Below are positions 12,601 through 24,600 of a stretch of 64,000 bases of DNA, one piece after another (the first letter of the stretch is position 1; every line of letters starts with the position of its first letter). Position numbers and translations under genes: made by a program. Location of the stretch: assembly GCA_934045905.1 (NCBI GenBank), contig OW203762.1:9548001-9612000 (forward strand), given 5' to 3'. This DNA is from Leuctra nigra. Taxonomy: Eukaryota; Arthropoda; Insecta; Plecoptera; Leuctridae. The notes under the pieces are model-generated. The model was given only the letters and a program-made list of their open reading frames with translations. It searched no databases and was not told where the DNA came from.

Positions 12601-15600
12601 GAATGACCGCTATGTAAAAGAGGCACCAAGTAGAGTCGAGGTGAAGAACGTGATAAAGAGAATGAAAAATGGAAAGGCTACTGGAATAGACGAAATAAAT
12701 GTTGAGATGTTAAAGGCAGCTGGCGATGAGGGGGCGGAATGGCTTCGTAGAGTAATCCATGCAGCTTGGATGGAATGTAAAATACCTGAAGATTGGGGTA
12801 GAGGTATAATTACTCCAATCTTCAAGAAAGGGGATAGAAAACTGGCTGGCAACTACAGAGGCATAACAATCATATCGCAGGCAGCCAAAATATACGAGAA
12901 GATACTAGAGAGAAGGCTCATGCTATACTTGGAGGAGAAGATAAGGGAGGAGCAGTATGGTTTTAGGCGGGGGCGGTCGACCATTGACCTAGTATTTGCA
13001 CTGCGGCAGCTGATGGAAAGCAGATGGGAAGAGGGATCCATTACAAGGATGGTTTTTTTGGACCTCGAGAAAGCTTACGACAGGCTACCTAGAGAGATGG
13101 TGTGGAAGTGTTTGAAGAGGAAAGAAGTGTGTGGAGAACTAATACAGAAGATAAAGAGTACGTATAAGAACAGCTGGAGTTGTGTGCAGTGCAGTGTAGG
13201 GAGGACAGAATGGTTCCAAGTAAATGAAGGCTTAAAGCAAGGTAGTGTGTTGTCACCGACTCTGTTTGGTGTTGTAATGGATGAGATGGTACGGGAAGTG
13301 GAGAATGACGAAGTGGAAGGAAGGGATTCAAAAACATTTATATATGCAGATGACATTATGATATGGAGCGAGTCGGAAGATGAGATACAGTTGAAGGTGG
13401 ATAAATGGAATTGTGTGACAGAAAAGTATGGCCTACATATTAGCAGAGAAAAGAGTGAAACATTGTGTATGGACAGAGGAAAGAAGGCGAGGTGCAAGAT
13501 TGGAATCCAGGGAGCAATGCTGCAAGAACGGGAGGAGTTTAAATATTTAGGAAGTGTTGTGACAAGGGATGGTAAGGTGGAGCGCGAGATAAAGAAGAGA
13601 CGAGCAGCGGCGGAGAGCTTTTACCAATGTGTTCGGAAGCTGTTATGGAAGGAGGGTATACCAATGAGGTGCAAACTACTGATATACAAACTGTACTATA
13701 TTCCAATCCTGACATATGGGGCGGTAACATGGCCAATGGGCAGAAGAGAAATAGCAGAAATCCAGGCATCACAGATGAAGTTTTTGAGAGGGGTGGCGGG
13801 AGTGACCAAGTTGGATAAAATCAGGAGTAAGAAGATAAGACAAGACTTGGGAGTGGAGAAGTTAAGTTTGAAGATAAGTCGAGAGAGGTTGAGATGGTTC
13901 GGGCACATGAAAAGAATGGGAGAGGAGAGAATTCCTAGAAGAGAATTTGAGAAGGGAAGACAAGTGAAGAAAAAGAAGGCTGGGCGTCCGAGGACCAAGT
14001 GGATGGACAGCATTGAAGAGGATGTGGCGGAGAGAGGCGAAGATTGGAGGAGAGTGGAAGGAGAGAAGTGGTGGGAAGATGTAGAAAGATGGAATGAGTT
14101 GGTGGAGCGGCAGGTGGAGGAATCAGAGGAGAGCGAAGACGATGAGGAAGAAGACGACGGGGAAGAAGTTGGAATGGCCGGCCGACTTCGGCATCCCAGG
14201 AGGCCCTAGAAGAAGGTGGAGCTACCTCCACCCCCCAACCCGACTTTAGTTGGATGGGGTATAATTAATTGTTAATTAATTGATATAATAAAAAAAATAA
14301 ATATATACGTATATATTTATTAATAAATATACAAATGCATAATCAAATGTATTTTTAATTACATTTTACGTATTTAATGCGTTTAATACGAATCATGACA
14401 ATAATATTGTATCGACTGAGCCATCGAATGTTCATTTACTTCCATTGTCACGTGGAAGATGGCGCTTGCGGTAGTAACTTCGATGACTTTTTGTGCTTCA
14501 AGGACAGCATTGTAAGATGACGCTCTTCCCAGTGGTGGGGCGGGGGAAGTGTAGGTCTAGTCTCTTTAGGATAAACAAAACTTATGATACGATTGCTAAC
14601 TACCTAATAAGACTAAATACGTACAGGAATGACCCTCTAGATGAGTAGTCTTCGTCATCATCATCATCCCTTCAAGGATTAAGTAAAGCTTGCCTGTTCC
14701 GTCCTCAATTCTTCAGCCATCTTAGTTTAGGCCTACCAATGTCTCTTCTGCCCGTAGGTTGGTAGGTTAAGATCGTTTGTAGTATGCGAACATAATCCAT
14801 TCTATGAAAATGAGTATACTCATATTCAGTATACTCAGTAGACTATAGATAAGTAGTAAAAGTAGAATGAGTACAAACTGTTCAAAATTATACAGCCTCA
14901 TAACAATTATCAATAAATGGATGGCACGGGGAAAAATCTGCTTTATCCCAAATCACTTTTCTGAAATAATCAATGTTTAATGTTTATAAAACCGCTTTTT
15001 GCACTGGAATCGACCGATCATTTTAAATTTGTTAGCTATACGAAATAATTGACTTAGGAATTTTTCAGATTAAAACTGAATACCCATAAAATAGAGGAGA
15101 AAAAAAACATATAAGCGACGGCTAACTTATAAACGTAAAAATGTGAAATACCAATTTTTTACACTGGGCCGTCCAATTATAAATTTGATGATGATAAAAT
15201 TTTGACTTCGCAGATACAATAAAGCAATTAAGAAATATGGCGCCAAGCGCAGACTCTTGCCTTCCGATGCGGGAATGTCAGAAACGCTTCTGCTGCTGGG
15301 CGTCGCTGATCTGGCGACGTACGACAAGCTCGCCGTGGTTGCCGAGTTCAACGAGACCGATCAGAGCCTCGACGTCACTGCCATGTACTCGAGCTCCGCA
15401 GTCCACGCAGCCCCCATCTCCATCAACCTCGTCAACAACGCGATACTCAAGACATACGCGGGGGAAGAGTACTCCATCACAGTGGCGAGCTATCCGATTA
15501 TTTTGGCGCCGGTGCGTAGTACATGTTCTCATTAAGACGGCTAAGTAGTGAGTTTGACCTTGAAGAGTTTTCTAAAGGTACGTTTACAGCTCGGTGTTCG

Positions 15601-18600
15601 TTCGACGTTCGGCGCTCAGCGCTCGCCGTTGGGCCTCCTGATTGGCCAACGCCGAGCGCTGGCGTTCAAGGTCAAAGATAAACCATGTTCATCTTTCAAG
15701 GCTAGCGCTGAGCGTCGAGCGCTGAGCGTCGAGCGCTGAGCGTCGAGCGTCGAATGTCGAACGTCAAGCTGTAAACAAACCTTAATCGATTTTTAACAAT
15801 TATTATTATTCGTATCAGAAACACAAACATACAGTTTTCACTCTCATAACAATTAAAAATAACTAATATTGAAAAACAAACTGATCTAAAAACAAGCCAC
15901 ATCAAAAAAAGGCACATAATGTCTATAAAAATTCAGCCCAAAAACGAGCCACATCAACAGCTTTTTCATTTCCCGCTACCAGATCTTCAACATCACAGTT
16001 CGGGCCCAAAGGACAACGTATGAAGTGGGCTGTAGTTTTGTCGTCTCCGCAGTCGCAAAGGATGTCTTCTTCTTCCTGGAGGATCCCCCACTTACGTAGA
16101 TTATCTTTGGATCTTGCAACTCCTCCGCGCAGACGATTTAACGATTTCCACACCTTCCATCCTTCCTCGGCTCCACTCTGCAGCTCTTCTGCTGTACGCA
16201 TCCAGCCATGCAGGTGGTGAGAGCGGGCAATCCATCTCTCCATTCTCGCCTGCGCAGGAGAGACTAACAGCTCGGTGGCAACACTCAGGAGACTCTTCCT
16301 TGACTTCAGCCGTCTATTTGCTGGTTGTTGACCGAACAATGGATGAGTTTGGGCTTGCAGTGACCTGGTGAACTCAGTTTGATCTGCCACCTCTCTTCTG
16401 ATGCTCGAGGGTGCTATCCCTGCCAAGATATGTAGCTTGTCTAAAGAAGTTGGCCTTAAACACCCAGTAACAACTCGGCATGTTTCATTTAACGCTACAT
16501 CCACTTGTTTAGCGTGTGCGGATCGACCCCAAACTGGACTAGCATATTCACCTGCCGAATAACAAAGGGAAAGTGCAGACACCCGAAGCGTGTGAGGGTG
16601 AGCTCCCCACATCGAACCTGCCAACTTCCGGAGCAGGTTGTTTCTGGTAGATTCCTTCTGCTTTGTATTGTGGCAGTGTTGTTTGTATGTGAGCGCTCGA
16701 TCAAAAGTCACTCCTAAGTACCGAGGATTGTCACAATGATCTAACACGATCCCTTTCCAACTAACCTGGAGTCTTCGCTTGGCCTCCCAATTCCGAAGAT
16801 GGAACGCACACACTTGAGTCTTGGATGGGTTAGGTCTTAGCTGATTCTCTTCATAATACAAAGAAAGGTTTGTGAGAGCTGCTGTAAGCTTAGTCTCAAT
16901 CACTTTAAAATCGTTTCCTTGCGCAGTTAGAGCTAGATCATCTGCATACAAAAATGACGAGGTTTCAGGACCGACAGGCTGATCATTGGTATACGTGTTG
17001 AACAAAATCGGTGCCAGTACACTTCCTTGAGGCAAACCATTGCGCTGAATCCTCCACCGACTGCGTTTATCTTGAAAATCAACAAAAAACCTCCGATTCT
17101 AGAGCATTGTTGCAATAAATCTTGTCAAACCGTGATCATGGAATAAATCATGGAAAAATCATGGAATAAACCGTGAATATCTTTGACTAATGTAATGTTT
17201 AATCAAATAAGGCTTTGTACGAGTCTTCAAAACAGTTCATTGAAAATAATTTCATAGTATGGAATGGTTTTTTAGTTTTATTTTGTCCTGCACACGTTTA
17301 GTGCCTGAAAATTAGTAAAAATATGGCACTAAATGTATGTAGGTCAAAATAAAACTACTAACCTAATGCAAACTAAGAAATTATTTTCATTGAACAGTTC
17401 TGAAGACTCGTACAAAGCCTTATTTTATTAACAATTACATTGATAAAAGATATTGATAAAAATTGATTACATCATCAAGGCCACGCTCACTACTCAGCCA
17501 TCTAATAGGAAATATCACAAAATAGCTTGTTCCATTATTTTAATTCGGTACACGCTCATTATCAAATTTTGAATAACGCTTAGTCGTAGATTTTATGGTT
17601 GGCATTGTAATGAGAAAAGAGAAACTGAAAAATAAACGTAGGTAACGGTTTTATTCGAATATAAAATATGTCAGTAATGCTTTGTGCTATATTAAATATT
17701 CAAGTTATTAACGAAGTTGTTACGGTGACGGAAGTCTCACTTTGCTTATGAGTTGAACCGTCCACAGTTGACGTTCAGTTGACTGCATGGACTGAAGAAG
17801 AAAGGAAGACCTTCAAGGTTTTTGTAGGAAGACATCTCATTGGAGATGGACAATATGTTGAATTAAATGTGAATCTTTTACCTCTTGTCATCTAAAGGCT
17901 ATGATACGTGATATTTGGCGTACGCGTAATGTGGGGATCCCATGAATCTCAATTGCACAAGTTTCACGATTTTAAAATTGATGTAAAGTAACTACAAAAG
18001 CAGGATTTTTATGCAGACATGATTTTCGTTGCGCGTGCGAATTGAACGCTGTTCATAAAAACCTTGTTTAAATCTTTTCGGATGCAAACCTCATCGCTCT
18101 CAAACGGTTCTGTCAAACGAAAGTGGTCAAACGATAGAAAAATATTACTACACGTTCAGCTGCAAATAGGCTTCAAATGAATCTCATTCATTCTTCTTAT
18201 CTTCTTTATTTTTCCTTCCTCTCTTCTTTTTTCTCCTCTCCAGAGTACTATGACGACATTTAATGGGATGAGCCCTTTGGCTTACATCTGGATGTTCCTG
18301 CTGCCTCTGGGCTTGTTGCTGTTCGTGGCGAGCTTCGTGCTGTTCCCGTACGAGGAGCGCGTGTCGGGCTCCAAGCACCTACAGCGCATGACCGGTGTCG
18401 GACCCGCCCACTACTGGCTCACGTGCTTCCTCTGGGACTTCCTCATCTACTTGGTCGTCGCCGTGTTGTGCGTCGTCGTCATGGTGACAGTCGACTCCAA
18501 GCATGTGTTCGGCCAAGGCAGAGAAGCAGGTAAATTGCAGCAATTTCTTGGTGATGAAACAAAGTGGTTCTATTATCTGAGAACATCATAAAGAATCATT

Positions 18601-21600
18601 AATGCTAAAGAAGCATTCAACAGGCTATTTTCGATTTCGAACACAATAAACTTGTTATTTTATCGCATCACCGTCAGCTATACACCAGGGGCTGGATTCA
18701 AAAAGAAGTATAACTTGTTATAACTTGAGTATAACTTGATATTAATTGTACAAATCACCATTTAAAATGATACAATACTAAGTTTTAACATGGTAATATC
18801 ATGGTAATAGAGATATTGGTAGTTATAATGCTATACCGGCATAAAGTTATGCTGGTATAGGGCTTAAAACCTTTTGCGAATCCAGCTCCAGTTGTCAGTG
18901 GCTGCTGTTTTGGATGACTTTCCAAATAAATTGCTGTCTCCATGGCTCAACGTGGTTTATCGTTACCGGTGGCGTGCTGAACATCTAAAACCTTTGGGGC
19001 ATTCGGTCTTCATGGACCCACCCACCCCATCCAGATGCTAGTAGGGTCAAGCCGTCAAACGGGATTGTGCAAGAAGACGAGTGATGTCGTGGACTACACT
19101 CGCCCGGTCACCTTCCACGAAGCAATCAAGAAAGGAAGGATTCCTAATATTCCTCTCTCTGATTGGTTGGAGTAGCGCATGCGCACTATGATATTCTGGG
19201 ACTTAGAAGAAATTGCAAGGTGTAAGTAGGTGTAAGATTTGAGGTTATGACTTCTTTTGTGACTTTTTGTGTGTTTTTATGACGTTCGTGGTCATGGAAT
19301 AGTGCTAGGTAGTAGGTATTGTGATAAGTAAAGTAATACTATAGGTATCTTTAGTCATGGAATCGTGCTATTTATGTGATAAGTCACTGTCAAATTCTTA
19401 CAATCTCTACAAACATTTGCGCAATGTGCACAACATAGTGCCTCAACTCAAACAAGGATCTCCTGGTACTTTGAAGTCCTTTTCATGCCACTTGTGCAAG
19501 TCAAGTTTTCAGAAAAAGTTTAACCTAAATAAACATCTACGCAAGAAGCATTCCACTTGCCCGAAGACGTCTCCTCGCAAACTTGCTTCTACCGGGAAGG
19601 TGATGAGCAAAATAAAATGTTCTGAATGTTGCTTTGTTCTTGCCGACACCAAACATTTGCGGAACCATTTGAGCGATGTTCACGATATCAACTCGGAAAA
19701 GAAAGAATTGAAATTTAACTCACTGAAAGGTAAGTGGCTCTTGTAGGACTCACTAATAGAAATGTCATCAATTCATATTTTATGCTGATTGAAAATTAAA
19801 GTTAGCAAACACACTTCAATATCGTAACATTTTGGTTATGTTTTGATTGTTACAGAATTTCAATTATGGAAGGCAACGACCGAAAGAGAAACACGCACAC
19901 AGTTCGTTTTGATGACAGGAGTGAAAGTACTTGGAAATCGGAAGAAATACTATTACAACTGTCATCGGTCAGGCAGTTTTTCTACAAAAGCAACTGGGAA
20001 AAAAAGGATGAAAAGTCAAGGTTCGAATAAAATTGAAAGGACATGTCCTTCTTCTATGGTTGTTACTGAGTCTGAATGTGACGTCGAGTGATTTACTGGA
20101 AAACTCACTGCAACCACTCCAGAAGCTTCAGCCGCCTGTCACTCACATATGAGGAACGAACACAACTAGGAGGTAAATTGCACTTTCACTAGTAACAAAA
20201 TATGAATATAGTCGTTAAATGTAACTACTATTGTGTTCTGATAGTCAGATTTTATTAAAAAAAATGTAGTAGGTATTTAGTTATCCAACCAATAAAACAA
20301 AATTTCTATCCACAGGAAAAATAGCCGATGGAGTGACATTGGAAAGAATTATGGATGACATCCGCGATGAAGCTGTGGACCAGATTACTACGAAGAGTTT
20401 TGTCACCAAGAACCATCTGCGAAACATCAGGAGAGACTTTAATCTCCACGTAGGCCGACAACACGCCGATGATGCAACGAGTGTTCACTTGTGGGTTGAG
20501 AGTATGAACAAGCTTGGCGTCGAAGAGAACCCTGTTGCTCTGTACAAGCCTCAGGGAGTGGAGGACCCCTCTGGGGTGTTAGAGAAGAAAGATTTCTTTT
20601 TGGTAATATTGACGTCATTTCAAAGAAAAATGTTAGAACAGTTTGGCAAAAAGAAAATATGTGTAGATAGTACTCATGGTACAAACCAGTACGACTTTGA
20701 GTTGACGACACTTCTGACCGTGGACGAGTATGGATCTGGCTGTCCTGGGGCTTTTTGCCTAAGTAATAGGAAGGATACGCTCTCATGGAACTTATTTTTT
20801 AAAACCGTCCGTGATAGAGTAGGAAATATTGAAACCGATGTATTCATGTCAGACGATGACCCTTCGTTCTACAATGCCTGGGAAATTGTGATGGGTCCAT
20901 CAAAGCAGAGGCTTTTGTGCACTTGGCACGTCGATAAAAATTGGCGAAAAAGTATCAGAGAGAAAATTACGGGTAGTAATGAAATGAAAGCTCTTATCTA
21001 CAAGGCCGTACGTGTACTTTTGCAAGAAACTAATCCTAATCAGTTTGCAATCTCTCAAGAACAGTTAATTCAAGAACTAACTGATGATGAATCGACCAAG
21101 GAGTTTGGTGAATACTTCCGAAAACACTATTCTACTCGATCAGAAATGTGGGCGTACTGCTTTCGTATAGGTTCTGGGATTAATACAAACATGTATTTAG
21201 AGGCACTCCATAAACCACTGCTGATCTGCTCTCCGCTGTACAAGCGCACAATGCGATACTTCATCAAACTGCAGACACGAAGAAATTGATGATGGAAAAG
21301 TTAAATCTTCTGATGGGACAAGTCTCCTCCTTGGAGTTTACGGAAGAAGATTCGAATGTAGTCATTAAAAGACTTGACCAGTTAATTGACATTACTAAAG
21401 ACATCAAACGCAGAAGTTCATTGGACGATGTCGACTTAGATGATGGTGGAAATAAGGAGCCTGCAAATAAAAATGTGGAGCCCCAAACTCGCTTTTATTC
21501 TACGAAGAGGAAGCGTTCTGTGAAAGACAGTAGTGTTACATTTTGCAAACCTTCTTCAAAGCAGCACATCAACATTATTCAAGGACTTAATGACAAGAAT

Positions 21601-24600
21601 CATCAAGTGTTAAATATTCATTCAAGTTTTGATCATCTCTACTAACAATATCTACGTGATGGTAAATTAGTTGATGATGATAATGTGATGGTAAATTTGT
21701 ATAAAAACCATGATTGAATCTCATTATTAGTTTTGGAAAACGGTCTTGTATTTAATTTTCATTTTGAGGTGCTATAATATCATCTTGTAATTAGGTAGAC
21801 TATACGTAACTTATTAACTGATGTAATTCTTCTATGGACATGGCCATTTAAATCAGAAGACATTTGAGATAATTTTCTTGTATTTAATTTTAATTTTGAT
21901 GTGCTATAATATCATCTTGTAGTATTTACTATTTAGGTATACCTATGTAACTTAAACTGATGTAATTTTTCTATGGACATGGCAATTTAAATCAGAAGAC
22001 ATTTGAGATAATTTTCTTGTATTTAATTTTAATTTTGATGTGCTATAATATCATCTTGTAATATTTACTATTTAGGTATACCTATGTAACTTCTATGGAC
22101 ATGGCAATTTAAATCAGAAGACATTTGAGATAATTTTCTTGTATTTAATTTTAATTTTGATGTGCTATAATATCATCTTGTAATATTTACTATTTAGGTA
22201 TACCTATGTAACTTAAACTGATGTAATTTTTCTATGGACATGGCAATTTAAATCAGAAGACATTTGAGATAATTTTCTTGTATTTAATTTTAATTTTGAT
22301 GTGCTATAATATTATCTTGTAATATTTACTATTTAGGTATACCTATGTAACTTAAACTGATGTAATTTTTCTATGGACATGGCAATTTAAATCAGAAGAC
22401 ATTTGAGATAATTTTCTTGAATTTAATTTAAATTTTGATGTACTATAATATCATCTTGTAATTAGGTATATAATCGTAAATTTTTATTTGGACATGGCCA
22501 TTTAAGTCGGAAGATACTTCATGATTCTTGTGAACAAAGTGAAGTTGAATTGACCGTTATTGTGTGTTATAATCTTGAATTTAATTTTAATTTTGAGGTG
22601 CTATTATATGACCACTAATAAATGTTGTCTTAAACTTACCAATTTCATATTTTTCCCACATGTAAAAATTTATATTTAAAGGCTAACGTAGTAAGGGCCG
22701 GTATAACCAAAGTTAATCTGAGCCGGATTAACTAAATATTGGACTAAATTGGACTAAGCCAATCAGATACCTCAAAATGAGTGAAACAGTTGAATTTAAT
22801 CCAGCACAATTTAACTTTGGTTATTACGAGCCTAATTGTTATTAAAAAGCATTTGAAAAATCGCGCCAAATCATTCTGAGCATGCGCTACTCCAACCAAT
22901 CAGAGAGAGGAATATTTGGAATCCTTCCTGTCTCGATTGCTTCGTCACCTTCCTGGTCAGATACCCACCCACCCCCCAAATTTTCCGGGGCATTTGTCCC
23001 AAGTTTACATCAGCACGCCACTGAACGTTGCTCGTCATGTGATAAGGTGGCTCATCGCTGGCCTAAAAATTCGGGTCCGGGCAGGTTTTCTTCAAGTGGT
23101 AGTTCACAACATCTCTTTCAATAAACGAGTGGCAAGATTCAAATTCTACCATTAAAATTAATTCCACTACCTACAAAAATTCAAATTTCCAATTCAAAAA
23201 AATTCAATAAAATTCAAAAATTCAATTTCCCTTTTGTTCCGGTAGGTAAATTTATATGTAGTACCTACATTTTATACTCTCAATGGAAATGCAACTTCCT
23301 TGTATACATTACTGAGTGATTGAAAGGAAAATGTATTACTGTGTAGTACCTACGAAATTGTACCTAATACTATTGGGTTGTTTTATCAAATTAATAATTG
23401 TTAACCGTTTTTCGCCAATTGTAACTTACTCGTATATTTTCAAATAACAGTAACTTTGATTGTCTGTTCGCTCGTCTCAACTTTTAACCACAATGTTTGC
23501 CAGCGAAATGGATTCTAAGTCCACATCCATTGCAGTTGTTTGAATATCTTGCAGGTGTGTTGCTGTGGCTGCTCTTGGTGTACGGGATGAATGTGATCCC
23601 TTGGGCTTATGTGTTTAGCTACTGGAGGAAGTCTGCCGTGGCGAGTCTAAACTTCTAACCACTATGTTTGCCAGCGAAATGGAATCCAAGTCCACATCCA
23701 TTGCAGTTGTTTGAATATCTTGCAGGTGTGTTGCTGTTGCTGCTCTTGATGTACGGGATGAATGTGATCCCTTGGGCTTATGTGTTCAGCTACTGGAGGA
23801 AGTCTGCCGTGTCGAGTCTAAACTTCTAACCACAATGTTTGCCAGCGAAATGGAATCCAAGTCCACATCCATTGCAGTTGTTTGAATATCTTGCAGGTGT
23901 GTTGCTGTGGCTGCTCTTGGTGTACGGGATGAATGTGATCCCTTGGGCTTATGTGTTCAGCTACTGGAGGAAGTCTGCCGTGTCGAGTCTAAACTTCTAA
24001 CCACAATGTTTGCCAGCGAAATGGAATCCAAGTCCACATCCATTGCAGTTGTTTGAATATCTTGCAGGTGTGTTGCTGTGGCTGCTCTTGATGTACGGGA
24101 TGAATGTGATCCCTTGGGCTTATGTGTTCAGCTACTGGAGGAAGTCTGCCGTGGCGAGTCTAAACTTCTAACCACAATGTTTGCCAGCGAAATGGAATCC
24201 AAGTCCACATCCATTGCAGTTGTTTGAATATCTTGCAGGTGTGTTGCTGTTGCTGCTCTTGATGTACGGGATGAATGTGATCCCTTGGGCTTATGTGTTC
24301 AGCTACTGGAGGAAGTCTGCCGTGGCGAGTCTAAACTTCTTTCTGATGATCAACATTGCCATCTGTAAGTCAGCATTGAACCAAGGTCCATAAAATCTTC
24401 TCCTTGCGGAGAACAGGCGAACCGCCAAATTAGGTAATTGCACGAGACGCCATTTTGTGTCACAATCCCATCGGCTACTTTAATAGACCATTTTAAATAT
24501 TATCTCGGTGGCTCTGCTTTCTAAGAAAAATCATATGCAGTATTGTTTCTAGACACCTTAGTCCCTGTTTAACCTATTGTTGAAACAGGGACTAAGGTGT

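Larger units (their letters stand above)
9446..14290 (+). mobile_element. RTE-like non-LTR retrotransposon, apparently full length
   Basis: It consists of a 5' leader with gatttttgatttttg repeats, two overlapping ORFs (9771-11150 and 11093-14209), and a short AT-rich 3' end (tgatataataaaaaaaataa). It sits in the plus orientation inside the MITE described at 9245-14568, within a gene A intron. The two ORFs lack internal stops, suggesting a recent insertion. The exact ends are approximate, because the target is AT-rich. Confidence 0.82.
9245..14568. mobile_element. hAT-like MITE interrupted by an RTE LINE
   Basis: The ends are taaagagactagacctacac and the reverse complement aggtctagtctcttta, flanked by the 8-bp duplication ggataaac at 9237-9244 and 14569-14576. 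The MITE sequence is 9245 to about 9445 and about 14290 to 14568; the rest is the LINE. A complete 492-bp copy lies at 56979-57470. The 8-bp duplication and the TAAAG start suit the hAT superfamily; there is no transposase in it. Confidence 0.85.
18969..23022 (+). mobile_element. MULE (Mutator-like) DNA transposon, decayed
   Basis: Terminal inverted repeats of about 240 bp are seen: left from gtggcgtgctga through attcctctctctgattgg, right as the reverse complement to cagcacgccact at 23022. Between them lie the exons of a MULE transposase (19357-21645) and a tandem repeat (21690-22600). I could not identify a clear target-site duplication. Confidence 0.85.

Noticed and set aside
23474..24238. 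Mutually exclusive alternative exons
   Set aside because: The four upstream units lack a recognisable donor at the right place and read into TAA.
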